The notes beneath the pieces were generated by a model. That model was not told the origin of the DNA. It saw only the letters and a list, made by a program, of their open reading frames with translations, and made no database searches. Made by a program: the position numbers and the translations under genes. Below, piece after piece: positions 45,020 through 53,488 of a DNA stretch of 53,488 nt. This DNA comes from Candidatus Harrysmithiimonas galli. GTDB lineage: Bacteria; Bacillota; Bacilli; CAJFEE01. The first letter of the stretch is position 1. The number at the start of each line of letters is the position of its first letter. The stretch spans positions 1 to 53,488 of the forward strand of contig CAJFEE010000019.1 in the NCBI GenBank assembly GCA_904373265.1. The letters are read 5' to 3'.

Positions 45020-46108
45020 TTAGTTGGAATTATTTTTTGTTTCCGAAAAATTATCAGTCTCGATGTTTTCCATATTTGGATTTTTGCTTTGTTCTGCTTC
45101 TTCCTTTTCTATACGTTCTTGGAATGTAGTGGCTTGAGATGGATCGGTATGCGACATCATTTCTTTTAAGTGCGTGGTTACTTTTTCTACGTTTTCCTCA
45201 TTTAAAAAATAGTACCAGATTTCACCGATATAGCCACCTTCACCTTCCAATTGTATGTTGTCAATATTAGCATGTAAAAGATCTTTCCCTAATTGAACAA
45301 AGCTTAAATATTCATCATATGAAATATTGGTTTGCACATTGTCTCCAATTGCACGCAAAATATCATTTATTTTTGTTACACCGTTTAGTGAAACAGCTTT
45401 TTTTACAACTGCCTGAATGACTTCTTTTTGTCGTTTGCTGCGACCGAAATCGCCTTCGGGATCCGTTTTTCGCATACGTACATAGGCTAGTGCCTCACGA
45501 CCGTTTAGATGAGCAGGACCTTCTTCAAAGGTTTTCCATTCGGATGGATCGACCATTTTGGCTTCAAAGGTAAATGGAATATTGACATCTACACCGTCAA
45601 CTGCATCCACCAAATCAGTAAAACCGTTAAAATTGGTGGAAACATAATAATCAATTGGGATCTCCATTAAGTTATATACGGTTTTTAATGTATCTTCGAG
45701 TCCTCCAAAAACGTAGGCATGGTTAATTTTGTCTTTCAACCCACGTGATTCTAAATAAACATAGGCGTCACGCGGAATGGTTACCATAGCAATTTCCTTT
45801 GACTTTGGATTGACTACATTGAAAATTAATACATCGGTTCGTGCCACATCATCCATATAGTCTTCAATACCCATAACCAGCACAGTGAAAGGTTCTTCTA
45901 AGGTTTCTGGCTCATTGGAAGGAATCGTGCTTCGATTAATCGGGGTATATGTTTTTGCGGCTGTTTTTTTCAATTGTGTATGAAGCTGTGTATACCAAAA
46001 TCCGAGTAATATAATTAAAATAAGAAAGATAATAAGTATAGTACGTATTATGATTTTTTTTCGTTTTCTTTTTTTCATTTCCTCTTGTTTGATATAATCC
46101 TTTATCAT
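45020..46108 (-). CDS. LCP wall-polymer ligase, tandem paralogue 2
   Basis: I choose ATG 46108 because AGGTGT lies before it in the same position as in the paralogue at 44483; a TTG at 46138 would add ten residues but lacks a site. The 362-residue product has a very basic start (KKRKRKKIII), one membrane helix and the LCP domain: VMGIEDYMDDVARTDVLIFN, TIPRDAYVYLESRG, DKINHAYVFGG, VRMRKTDPEGDFGRSKRQKE. Several 15-20-residue blocks are identical to paralogue 1. It lies next to yvyE, the position held by tagU (lytR) in Bacillus, so this may be the ancestral copy. Confidence 0.93.
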   Translation of the reverse strand: MIKDYIKQEEMKKRKRKKIIIRTILIIFLILIILLGFWYTQLHTQLKKTAAKTYTPINRSTIPSNEPETLEEPFTVLVMGIEDYMDDVARTDVLIFNVVNPKSKEIAMVTIPRDAYVYLESRGLKDKINHAYVFGGLEDTLKTVYNLMEIPIDYYVSTNFNGFTDLVDAVDGVDVNIPFTFEAKMVDPSEWKTFEEGPAHLNGREALAYVRMRKTDPEGDFGRSKRQKEVIQAVVKKAVSLNGVTKINDILRAIGDNVQTNISYDEYLSFVQLGKDLLHANIDNIQLEGEGGYIGEIWYYFLNEENVEKVTTHLKEMMSHTDPSQATTFQERIEKEEAEQSKNPNMENIETDNFSETKNNSN

Positions 46109-46181
46109 AGACGATGTAACACCTGATTTCTTTATCAAAATTTTTCTGGGGTGGGCTTTTTATATTTTATAAAAAATTTGT

Positions 46182-46820
46182 TTAAATGACTATTTCATTT
46201 TCAAGATAATTTGTTTCAAGAACGTAACTTTGACAGGTTCCGTTTGTCATTTCTGTCATCCATTTTATAAACTCTTCTTTTTTATCTAGATCCACACAGC
46301 AATCCATTTCAACATTGGCACCATATTTGATTTCCTGAACTGAATAGGCACGGTTTCGTAATTGATTTTCTATTTTTCCAAGAAATGTATAATCGATTTG
46401 TGTACGAATAATGTATACTTTTTTTCGTTCAATGATACCAGCGGTTTGTATACCTTCTTTTACTGCCCTGGAGTAAGCACGAATAAGTCCACCAGCACCT
46501 AGCTTAATTCCGCCAAAATATCGCGTAACCACAGCGACAGTATTTCTCATATCCATTTTTTTTAGCACTTCAAGCATTGGTATACCAGCTGTTCCAGAAG
46601 GTTCTCCGTCGTCGTTCGCTTTTTGAATTTCATTTCGTGCACCAATTACATATGCAGAACAGTTATGTGTAGCAGACCAATGTATTTTTTTGATTTGTGC
46701 AATAAAGCTTTGGGCTGTTTCTTCTGTTGTGACTTCTTTTACATGAGTGATAAAACGTGAACGCTCAATAACAATTTCGTGTGATGTTTCTTGCTTCACT
46801 GTGCGATAAATATTTTCCAT
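46182..46820 (-). CDS. yvyE: YigZ/IMPACT family protein
   Basis: The 212-residue protein matches the UPF0029/IMPACT fold over its first 130 residues: SRFITHVKEVTTEETAQSFI, ATHNCSAYVIG, DDGEPSGTAGIPML and TRYFGGIKLGAGGLIRAYSR, the family signature. The C-terminal 75 residues match the YigZ second domain. The biochemical role is unsettled; the eukaryotic relative IMPACT modulates translation control. CGGAGG lies before the ATG. It is divergent from degS across a 150-base gap, the same arrangement as yvyE-degS in Bacillus subtilis. Confidence 0.93.
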   Translation of the reverse strand: MENIYRTVKQETSHEIVIERSRFITHVKEVTTEETAQSFIAQIKKIHWSATHNCSAYVIGARNEIQKANDDGEPSGTAGIPMLEVLKKMDMRNTVAVVTRYFGGIKLGAGGLIRAYSRAVKEGIQTAGIIERKKVYIIRTQIDYTFLGKIENQLRNRAYSVQEIKYGANVEMDCCVDLDKKEEFIKWMTEMTNGTCQSYVLETNYLENEIVI

Positions 46821-46979
46821 AAAAACCTCCGAGATTAAAAGCTAATCAAACTTCTGTTTTTGATTATACCGTATGAAAGAAAAGAGAGAACATTTTTTTG
46901 AACAATATCTAAAAGTTTTTAAAAAAATTCCGAGAAGTGGTATATTGGAATCATAGTAAAAAATAAAAGGTGATTGCCC

Positions 46980-48098
46980 TTGGATTCTATTGGAACAATA
47001 TTACAATCTATGGTTCGGACTGTTGAGGAAAGCAAAAAAGATCTTTTCCAAATTCAGGAAGATTCACAAATACAATTGGAAAAGATCCAGCAAAACTTGG
47101 AACAACTACAGACAGAAATTGAAGTGGCGATTCAAGAACAGGATCGATTATATGTATTATTTAAGCAGGCACGTTTGCAGCTTGTGGAGGTTAGTCGTTC
47201 TTTTCAGAATTTTTCAGAAAAAGAAATCGAGGCGGCATACAATCAAGCCAACGAGATACAGATGCAGCTTTTTGTTGCTACAGAGAATGAGGAACATTTA
47301 AAGAAGCGCAGAACGGAGTTACAGGAAGATTTTTCAAGAATAGAGGAAATGATAGAACGTTCTGCAAAGATTTCTTTAAAAATCTCTGTAATTATTGATT
47401 ATTTAACAAATGATGTTTGGCAATTAAAAGATGAAGCCGAGGAATCAAAAAAATCTCGTGCCTTTGGTATTAAAATGTTGGAATCTCAAGAAGAGGAACG
47501 CAAGCGCTTATCTCGAGAGATTCATGATGGTCCAGCACAGATGATGGCACATCTAGTAGCGAAATCTGATTTGATTGAACGGATGTTGTTGGTGCGACCA
47601 AAGGAAGAGGTTGGAAAGGAGCTTCGTGAATTAAAGAAAGATGTTCGCAGCACGTTGACAGAGGTACGCAGAATTATTTATGATTTACGCCCAATGGTTT
47701 TAGATGATCTAGGTATTGTTCCGGCGTTGCGCAAGTATTTAAAAAATGTGTCCGAAAAAAATGAGATAAAGACAGAACTAAGAGTACAAGGGCATGAGAT
47801 GCGCTTGGATTCAAAGCTTGAGGCAGCCATTTTTCGTGTTGTGCAAGAATCTGTGAATAATGTTTTAAAGCATGGAAAAAATGCAACACAGATTATTGTT
47901 AATTTTTCCTTTGGGTTGAAAATTAATATTCAAATTAAAGACAATGGGTTGGGATTTGACATGCAAGAAAAAAAAGAAAACAGTTTTGGGATTCTTGGAA
48001 TGAAGGAACGTGTTTCGTTATTTCAGGGAAAGCTTGAGATTTATTCTGCATTAAATAGCGGGACAACCGTGCAAGTTATTTTTCCTGTTGAGAAGTAA
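46980..48098 (+). CDS. degS: Sensor histidine kinase DegS
   Basis: I choose TTG 46980 because AAAAGGTG lies seven bases before it; TTG 46974 is also possible. The product of 372 residues has no membrane helix. A long N-terminal coiled-coil sensor region (about 10-155) precedes the HisKA_3 dimerisation helix EERKRLSREIHDGPAQMMAH with phosphorylated H182. A HATPase_c domain follows with ESVNNVLKHGKNA, DNGLGFDM and GILGMKERV. DegS is cytoplasmic and phosphorylates DegU, switching cells between competence, motility and exoenzyme secretion. degU starts 20 bases downstream. Confidence 0.95.
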   Translation: MDSIGTILQSMVRTVEESKKDLFQIQEDSQIQLEKIQQNLEQLQTEIEVAIQEQDRLYVLFKQARLQLVEVSRSFQNFSEKEIEAAYNQANEIQMQLFVATENEEHLKKRRTELQEDFSRIEEMIERSAKISLKISVIIDYLTNDVWQLKDEAEESKKSRAFGIKMLESQEEERKRLSREIHDGPAQMMAHLVAKSDLIERMLLVRPKEEVGKELRELKKDVRSTLTEVRRIIYDLRPMVLDDLGIVPALRKYLKNVSEKNEIKTELRVQGHEMRLDSKLEAAIFRVVQESVNNVLKHGKNATQIIVNFSFGLKINIQIKDNGLGFDMQEKKENSFGILGMKERVSLFQGKLEIYSALNSGTTVQVIFPVEK

Positions 48099-48118
48099 AA
48101 CGAATAGGGGGTTAAAAT

Positions 48119-48790
48119 GTGAAAAAGACTGTGATAATTGTAGATGATCATCATTTGTTTCGGGAAAGTATTATACGAATTTTAGCGTTGGACGGAACCT
48201 ATGAAGTCGTAGCAGAGGGGAGTAACGGTAAGGAAGCCATTCAGTTGGTTGAAATGTACAAGCCAAATTTATTATTGCTTGATATTAATATGCCTGGGAA
48301 AAACGGTGTTGAGGCAACAGAGGAAATTTCACAGCTTTCTCCTGGTACAAAAATATTGGTTTTATCCATTCACGATGACGAATCTTATGTTACACATGTT
48401 TTGAAAAAAGGCGCAGATGGTTATTTGTTAAAAGAAATTGATTCAGAAACTTTGCTTGAGGCTATGCGTATTTTAATAGAAGGCGGAAGTTATCTTGATC
48501 CACGTGTGACTGCAAATTTGATTAAGGAGTTTCGCCGTCTGTCTGATGGAACAAGACATGAAATTCAGGATTGTACCCCTCCGTATGGTATTTTAACTAG
48601 ACGTGAGTGTGAGGTTTTGCAAATGTTGGCATATGGTATGAGCAATCGAACAATTGGGGAAACTTTGTTTATTAGTGAAAAAACTGTAAAAAATCATACA
48701 AGCAGTATTTTGCAAAAGTTGGATGTGAATGACCGTACACAGGCTGTGTTGCTGGCGATTAAAAATAATTGGGTTCGGGTAGATAAATAG
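48119..48790 (+). CDS. degU: Response regulator DegU
   Basis: GTG 48119 follows AGGGGG; the ATG two bases earlier is out of frame. The 223-residue protein has a receiver domain with D10 and D55 ([20 protein letters not shown]), the Ser/Thr and Lys switch residues (LVLSIHD, LLKEID) and a LuxR-type helix-turn-helix domain (about 158-223: [37 protein letters not shown]). Phosphorylated by DegS, it controls degradative enzymes; unphosphorylated it promotes competence. It forms an operon with degS and is followed by 680 bases without a gene, so degV is separately transcribed here. Confidence 0.95.
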   Translation: MKKTVIIVDDHHLFRESIIRILALDGTYEVVAEGSNGKEAIQLVEMYKPNLLLLDINMPGKNGVEATEEISQLSPGTKILVLSIHDDESYVTHVLKKGADGYLLKEIDSETLLEAMRILIEGGSYLDPRVTANLIKEFRRLSDGTRHEIQDCTPPYGILTRRECEVLQMLAYGMSNRTIGETLFISEKTVKNHTSSILQKLDVNDRTQAVLLAIKNNWVRVDK

Positions 48791-49472
48791 AAAAGGAAGA
48801 GTTTATAAACTTTTGTCTGGAATGAATCATTTCCATAAGGAAAGAAGGATTCACAATGAGACAGTAAAAAAGTTTAAAGTAAACGGTTTAGGAAGTTTAA
48901 GAATGGTGCGCGTGTTTTCTTTTGTATAGCATGCTTTGTGATTCAATAAATGTATAGATCATCTGATTTAAATATTTATTTTATAGATTTTTTATGTTTA
49001 AATGAGATTGGGATAATATTTTTTTACTAAAAAAGTCTGATTTGCTCAGTAAATTCTGTATGGGTAAGTTGCCTATAAGAAAGATCAAATGAATCCCGTG
49101 TTTTAATAGTAGGGTTATAGCTCGTTTGTAAAAGGCAAGTCAAATCATGTATAGAAAGTACTTTTGATTTGTCTCAGTTTGATAAAAAATGAAATAAGTG
49201 GTTTTTTTGCTATATATGTATAAAGATTTTCTTGCACAAGTATGTTATAAGATACGAAGAAATAGAAAAATTCGGAGATTGTAAACGTTTTTATAATTTG
49301 ATATGAATATAAATGGGATTATTTTATCTTTTATGGAAGTCTTCTTTCGATTGGATTGTGAGCGCTTCACTATTTAAGGAATGGAACTGTTATTTTTGGT
49401 TTGAATAAGTAACTGAAGTTTTATGATATGATAATATGTTATTGTAGAAATAAGTTGAGGGCGGTATTTTTT
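48791..49472. other. Gene-free region between degU and degV
   Basis: About 680 AT-rich bases. I see no gene, terminator hairpin or clear promoter. Confidence 0.45.
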
Positions 49473-50336
49473 ATGAAGATTGCAGTAGTAACAGATAGTA
49501 CGTCGTATATTGACCGGTTGTATCAAGAGCAAAACGGGATTGTAACTATTCCTTTAAATATTATATTTGAACAGGATTCATATGCTGAGTTGGAAGAAAT
49601 AACGACGGAAGAATTTTATGAAAAAATGCGTCAAACGGAAATTTTTCCAAAAACGAGTCAACCTGCAATCGGAGAAGTTGTTAAAGTCTTTGAACGGTTA
49701 CTACAAGAATATGAAGAAATTGTTTGTGTCACACTTTCAAGTGGCATCAGTGGTTCATATCAGACTTTTTGTACGGCTGCACAAATGGTTGATGAGGAGC
49801 GAATTAGCGTTTTTGATTCTGAAGCAAGCTGTGCCAAGCAGGCATGGTATGTTTATGAGGCAGTACGTTTACGTTCGGAAGGAAAAAATTCAAATGAGAT
49901 TATAGATTATTTTGAGAAGATGAACGATTGCATTCGTGCATACTTTATTGCGGATGATTTGAATCATTTGCAGCGTGGTGGGCGTTTATCCGGTGTGGCT
50001 GCATTAATCGGAGGTTTGCTGCAGGTAAAGCCAATTCTTCATTTTGAAAATAAGTTGATCGTTCCATTTGAAAAAATTCGTACACGTAAAAAAGCGATTA
50101 AACGAATTTATGAGCTGATGCAGCAGGATGTGGATGAGGGAAAGAATTTTCATGTCTGTGTTGTAAACGGTGATTGTCCAACAGATGGTAAAGAAATTGT
50201 AGAAGAAATTAAGAAACAGTTTACTACACATGTTCTATCCGTTTCTGAAAGTTTTTTTGGACCTGTTATCGGTTCGCATTTGGGACCAGGTGCTTTGGCG
50301 ATTACATGGTATATGCGTCCAGAAGAAAATGAATAA
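49473..50336 (+). CDS. degV: DegV family fatty-acid-binding protein
   Basis: ATG 49473 begins MKIAVVTDSTSYIDRLY, the standard DegV start; the open frame extends upstream to 49428 but without a site, while GAGGGCGG precedes 49473. The 287-residue protein has the two-domain fold with FPKTSQPAIGEVVKVF, VTLSSGISGSYQTF, HLQRGGRLSGVAALIGGLLQ and a C-terminal IGSHLGPGALAITW. The Ser and Thr of these motifs hold the carboxylate of a bound fatty acid. DegV/FakB proteins present fatty acids to the kinase FakA for phospholipid synthesis. FakA is not in this window. It sits between degSU and comFA as in Bacillus. Confidence 0.93.
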   Translation: MKIAVVTDSTSYIDRLYQEQNGIVTIPLNIIFEQDSYAELEEITTEEFYEKMRQTEIFPKTSQPAIGEVVKVFERLLQEYEEIVCVTLSSGISGSYQTFCTAAQMVDEERISVFDSEASCAKQAWYVYEAVRLRSEGKNSNEIIDYFEKMNDCIRAYFIADDLNHLQRGGRLSGVAALIGGLLQVKPILHFENKLIVPFEKIRTRKKAIKRIYELMQQDVDEGKNFHVCVVNGDCPTDGKEIVEEIKKQFTTHVLSVSESFFGPVIGSHLGPGALAITWYMRPEENE

Positions 50337-50348
50337 AAAGATAGATCA

Positions 50349-50392
50349 AAAAAGACCTCTTTGTTTAGACTGAAACAAAAAGGTCTTTTTGT
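50349..50392 (+). terminator. Terminator of degV
   Basis: AAAAGACCT.TTTGTTT (50349-50366) pairs with AAACAAA.AGGTCTTTTT (50373-50390), 13 bases after the stop. Confidence 0.85.
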
Positions 50393-51016
50393 ATTTGGAA
50401 AGAGAAAGGATTTCAATCTAAACTCATTTTCCCAGTTATATTTGATAAAAGAATGCTTCTTGTTATATAAACGTGTTTTTTACTTCTGCACAACTTCCAT
50501 TTTGCTATGCATTTTAAACCTATTTCATTAATGTTTATAATGATTTATTTTTGTATGAAAATGATATGAATTTTGATCTGTATTTGGTTTATTTTATAAG
50601 TCAGTCATATTAAGAAATAAATCATAAATTTTTTTGAACAAAAAATTTGTTTCTTATAGATATCGACAATAGGGGAAAAAAAGTGGTTTTGTACTGAGCT
50701 TTTGTACGCTTTTATGTATTAGGATATTGTTTACTGGCTGCAAATCTGTAAAAGGAGCAGTATAAAAAGTCAAAAAGATTTCTATGTGTCTTATTGACTC
50801 TCTTTAAGTGAGTTGTAAATCTATCCTCAAATACCAATTTTTTGATTTTTTCTTGCAAGCATTATGTTTATGTAGAAATATTTGTGTAAAATCATATTTT
50901 TTCAATAAAAATATTTTGTTTTATGTGAAGAGAAATGTGGAATTTATTTTGAAAGTCGAACGAATTTTTGCGTGACCATATTTTTACTCTAAAAAATGAA
51001 AGGGTGAAGTCCATCC
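50393..51016. other. Gene-free region before comFA
   Basis: About 620 AT-rich bases with no supported gene. It should contain the competence-controlled promoter; I could not identify paired ComK boxes (AAAAN5TTTT) with confidence because of the base composition. Confidence 0.4.
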
Positions 51017-52402
51017 ATGTATGACAAAAAAGGATTACAGCGGCTGCTGCACGCCGCTTTTTATGGGCGGCGTTTATTGCAAATTGAAAGCGGATGTACA
51101 CCAGAACAAATTAAAGCTGGAATTGCTTCTGGTATGATTCGAGAAATCCCAGGTATTACAAGGAAAGGAAATCGGTTGTTTTGTAATGGTTGCGGAAATG
51201 ATCATCCAATGCTGTTCGGTTGGCATTCCTGTTTTTGTTGTAAAGAGCAGAAATGTATGTATTGCCGAAACTGTATTACACTCCGAAAAATATCTGCATG
51301 TACATCTCTATATGTTTGGAATCAAGAAGATTTTATTCCTCCTCAGTTACCTCAAAAAGGGGAACTGCTTATGTGGCAAGGTCGGTTGACACCTGCACAA
51401 AGCAACGCTTCCCAAAAAGTGATCCGACAGATTGAAAAAAATGAAGATATTTTGATACATGCGGTTACAGGTTCTGGAAAGACTGAAATGTTGTTTTATC
51501 CGATGGCTTATGCATTATCGCAAAAAAAGAAGGTTTGTTTCTCCTCACCGCGAACAGATGTAATATTGGAAATCTTACCCAGACTGATAAGCGTCTTTCC
51601 ACAACTTCCAATTGGTGTTTTTTACGGCGGTTCAAAAGTCCGTGATTTTGCAGCGCCTCTTATTTTGTCAACGACTCATCAACTTATGCGTTTTCATCAG
51701 ATGTTTGATGTCTGCATTTTAGATGAATCGGATGCCTTTCCCTATCGCATAGATTCTACACTTAAATTTTCCTTACAAAATGCTTTGAAAATGCAACATA
51801 CATTAATTTATTGTACGGCAACTCCAGAACCAACATTATTAAAGACACTAAAAAAAATCAATGTACCGATTGTATTTGTGGCAAAGCGATTTCATGGTCG
51901 TCCGCTTGAAGTTCCGCATTTTTTTTGGGTTGGAAATTGGAAGCGAAAGCTGGATCAAGGTGTGTTGCCATATCCACTCATTGTTCGGTTGAAAAAAAGT
52001 CTGGAACAGAACAGACAAGTTTTTTTGTTCGTTGCGTATGTTGAGGTTGCAAAGCAAGTACAGCGAATTTTGGCGCATAAAAAGTTTCGTGTGTTATATG
52101 TGTATGCAGAGGATTCAAGAAGAAAAGAAAAGGTAGAAGCCTTTCGAAAAAAAGAAGTAGATATTATTGTTACGACAACAATTTTGGAACGAGGCGTAAC
52201 GGTTCCGTTTTCGGATGTCATGGTATTGGGAAGTGAAGTTGATCTATTTGATGCTTCTGCACTGATCCAGATTTCGGGTAGAGCAGGTCGACATGAAAAA
52301 GATACAGAGGCATCGGTATATTTTTTTCATAAAGGTATAACGTCTGCTATGCGACAAGCAAAAAAACAAATTATCCGAATGAATCGGTTGGCTAAAGAAT
52401 GA
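51017..52402 (+). CDS. comFA: ComFA, DEAD-box ATPase of DNA uptake
   Basis: The 461-residue protein starts after GAAAGGGTG. Residues 56-86 form a Cys-rich zinc-binding region (C56, C59, C72, C75, C80, C83, C86). Helicase motif I AVTGSGKTEM (149-158, K155), motif II DESD (236-239), motif III TATPEP and motif VI QISGRAGRHE are all present in order. ComFA is a membrane-associated ATPase that helps pull transforming DNA into the cytoplasm. Length and layout match the Bacillus subtilis protein. The zinc region is complete, so the gene looks functional. comFC follows after a 430-base gap with no comFB. Confidence 0.95.
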   Translation: MYDKKGLQRLLHAAFYGRRLLQIESGCTPEQIKAGIASGMIREIPGITRKGNRLFCNGCGNDHPMLFGWHSCFCCKEQKCMYCRNCITLRKISACTSLYVWNQEDFIPPQLPQKGELLMWQGRLTPAQSNASQKVIRQIEKNEDILIHAVTGSGKTEMLFYPMAYALSQKKKVCFSSPRTDVILEILPRLISVFPQLPIGVFYGGSKVRDFAAPLILSTTHQLMRFHQMFDVCILDESDAFPYRIDSTLKFSLQNALKMQHTLIYCTATPEPTLLKTLKKINVPIVFVAKRFHGRPLEVPHFFWVGNWKRKLDQGVLPYPLIVRLKKSLEQNRQVFLFVAYVEVAKQVQRILAHKKFRVLYVYAEDSRRKEKVEAFRKKEVDIIVTTTILERGVTVPFSDVMVLGSEVDLFDASALIQISGRAGRHEKDTEASVYFFHKGITSAMRQAKKQIIRMNRLAKE

Positions 52403-52831
52403 ATCCAAATAGGAAAAATCGGTTCTAAATCATGGGATGATAAGGCATACTGCAAAAAGATCAGATATTTTCGCTTTATATATTGATTTTTGTATTAAGA
52501 ATGATGGTTCTCAATTTATTTCAATAGTATAAAAAAACAATCGATTCCTTTGAACTGATCATGTCATCGTCTGATTGCATGTGGTATGCGGTCTTTTAAA
52601 AGAGTCAACATCCACCTGATTTGTAAACAGCTTATTGGGGTAGCGATCTCTGTCTTTCAATTATGTTGACACAGGAAATCTTTGTACTATATGTACCGTT
52701 CATAAGGAACGATAGATTTTTTATTGATCTAAATTTATTATGAAGGAGGAATCAATCGAAAGTATCGTATATAATGAAAAAATGTAATTGATGGAAAATA
52801 ATGAGTAGGAGACTTTCGATGTTAAAGTGAA
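52403..52831. other. Gap between comFA and comFC, comFB missing
   Basis: No frame resembling comFB is visible in 430 bases. A nine-codon frame MSRRLSMLK (52801-52830) ends one base before the comFC start and may be a leader peptide or chance. Confidence 0.45.
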
Positions 52832-53488
52832 ATGCGTATTTGTTTATATTGTTCATCTTTGCTTAAAATGAAAGGTACATGGAGCCAATGGCTAAGTACT
52901 TACAGTCCGGTATGTGAGAAATGTAGAGAAAAATTTCAAGTCATCACGGGTCCAATTTGTAATCGATGTGGACGTTTATATACACGTAGTGACTTTACAG
53001 TTTGTCAAGAAACCTGCGATGAGTGTTTGATTCGTTGGCAACAAATGCCGAAATTTCTTGGGAATACAAGTTTGTTCTTATATGATGAAGTCGGAAAGGA
53101 GTGGATGAATCGGTTTAAATTCCGAGGAGACAGTATCTTGATTCAAATGTTCCAAAAAGAAATTTCATGTTTTTGGAGAACAAAGCGGCGAACTATTGAT
53201 AAAATTATTCCGATTCCATTGTCAAAAGAAAGAGCTTTAGAGAGAAGGTTTAATCAAGCTGAAGAAATTGCAAAAATGATGAATGTGGATAAAATTGCTT
53301 TATTACTGGGTAGTCGGTCTCAAGAAAAACAGAGTAAACGAAGTAAATATGAACGGTTGCATCAAGATAATCCATTTTATGTTTTGTCAGATGAATATCA
53401 TAAACATACCAAAAAGAATATGGGTTCAATTTTGTTGGTTGATGATATCTATACAACCGGTGCGACGATATGGCATGCAGTAAATGCC
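52832..53488 (+). CDS. comFC: ComFC, competence phosphoribosyltransferase-like protein (5' part)
   Basis: ATG 52832 opens a frame that runs off the right edge after 219 codons. The N-terminal zinc region has C4-x2-C7, VCEKCREK and GPICNRCGRLY, matching the ComFC/GntX double zinc finger. The phosphoribosyltransferase-type domain follows: IIPIPLSKERALERRFNQAE near 130-150 and the PRPP loop ILLVDDIYTTGAT near 200. ComFC works with ComFA in DNA transport during transformation. The ribosome binding site is weak (AAAGTGA). Only the last few dozen residues are expected to be missing. Confidence 0.9.
   Translation, partial: MRICLYCSSLLKMKGTWSQWLSTYSPVCEKCREKFQVITGPICNRCGRLYTRSDFTVCQETCDECLIRWQQMPKFLGNTSLFLYDEVGKEWMNRFKFRGDSILIQMFQKEISCFWRTKRRTIDKIIPIPLSKERALERRFNQAEEIAKMMNVDKIALLLGSRSQEKQSKRSKYERLHQDNPFYVLSDEYHKHTKKNMGSILLVDDIYTTGATIWHAVNA

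Noticed and set aside
50393-51016. ComK boxes upstream of comFA
   Set aside because: A and T runs of the required type occur throughout this AT-rich region, so any pick would be arbitrary without a scoring model.

Overview
The window reads as chromosomal DNA from a low-GC Gram-positive rod of the order Bacillales. The right half keeps the order seen around the Bacillus subtilis wall-polymer and degSU/comF region: tagGH, LCP (LytR-CpsA-Psr) genes, tagO, yvyE, degS, degU, degV, comFA, comFC. AT-rich composition plus secreted proteins built from S-layer-type Ig-like repeats suggest a Planococcaceae/Caryophanaceae-type relative, but no rRNA or other genus marker is present, so genus is left open.

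Positions 1-7188 are a decayed accessory zone. It holds the tail of an S-layer Ig-like gene, a DNA-binding-like gene interrupted by one in-frame stop, a wrecked IS605-type tnpB, an intact tyrosine recombinase, an intact YiiX-like cysteine hydrolase, and long gene-free stretches. Positions 7189-10824 carry a 933-residue secreted Ig-repeat protein and a lipoprotein.

Positions 11300-20100 are a second accessory zone. It contains small phage/plasmid-like remnants with a YvrJ family protein, a strong candidate structured RNA with its own promoter and terminator (about 12642-12918) that I cannot assign to a known class, and a decayed pair resembling a type VII secretion partner and an immunity lipoprotein. 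It also holds a roughly 4.7-kb island (about 15184-19855) that splits a DJ-1/PfpI-like gene in two. The island carries a Fic protein, a HicA/HicB toxin-antitoxin pair flanked by about 90-bp direct repeats, a broken secreted-protein gene with a small membrane protein beside it, and the C-terminal stub of an integrase at its right edge.

Positions 21004-46138 are a cell-envelope region: a G5/M23 peptidase, two family-4 glycosyltransferases, a coiled-coil protein next to a large two-domain glycosyltransferase, UDP-GlcNAc 2-epimerase and UDP-ManNAc dehydrogenase (together giving UDP-ManNAcA), the TagGH exporter, a 997-residue glucosaminidase with PA14-like repeats, TagO, an MBOAT/DHHW O-acetylation pair, and three LCP ligases. 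A coherent reading is that TagO starts an undecaprenyl-linked glycan, the glycosyltransferases extend it with ManNAcA among its sugars, TagGH exports it, MBOAT/DHHW acetylates it, and LCP enzymes attach it to peptidoglycan.

Positions 46182-53488 hold yvyE, degS-degU (two-component control of exoenzymes and competence), degV (fatty-acid binding), comFA and the 5' part of comFC (DNA uptake). comFB is missing between comFA and comFC.
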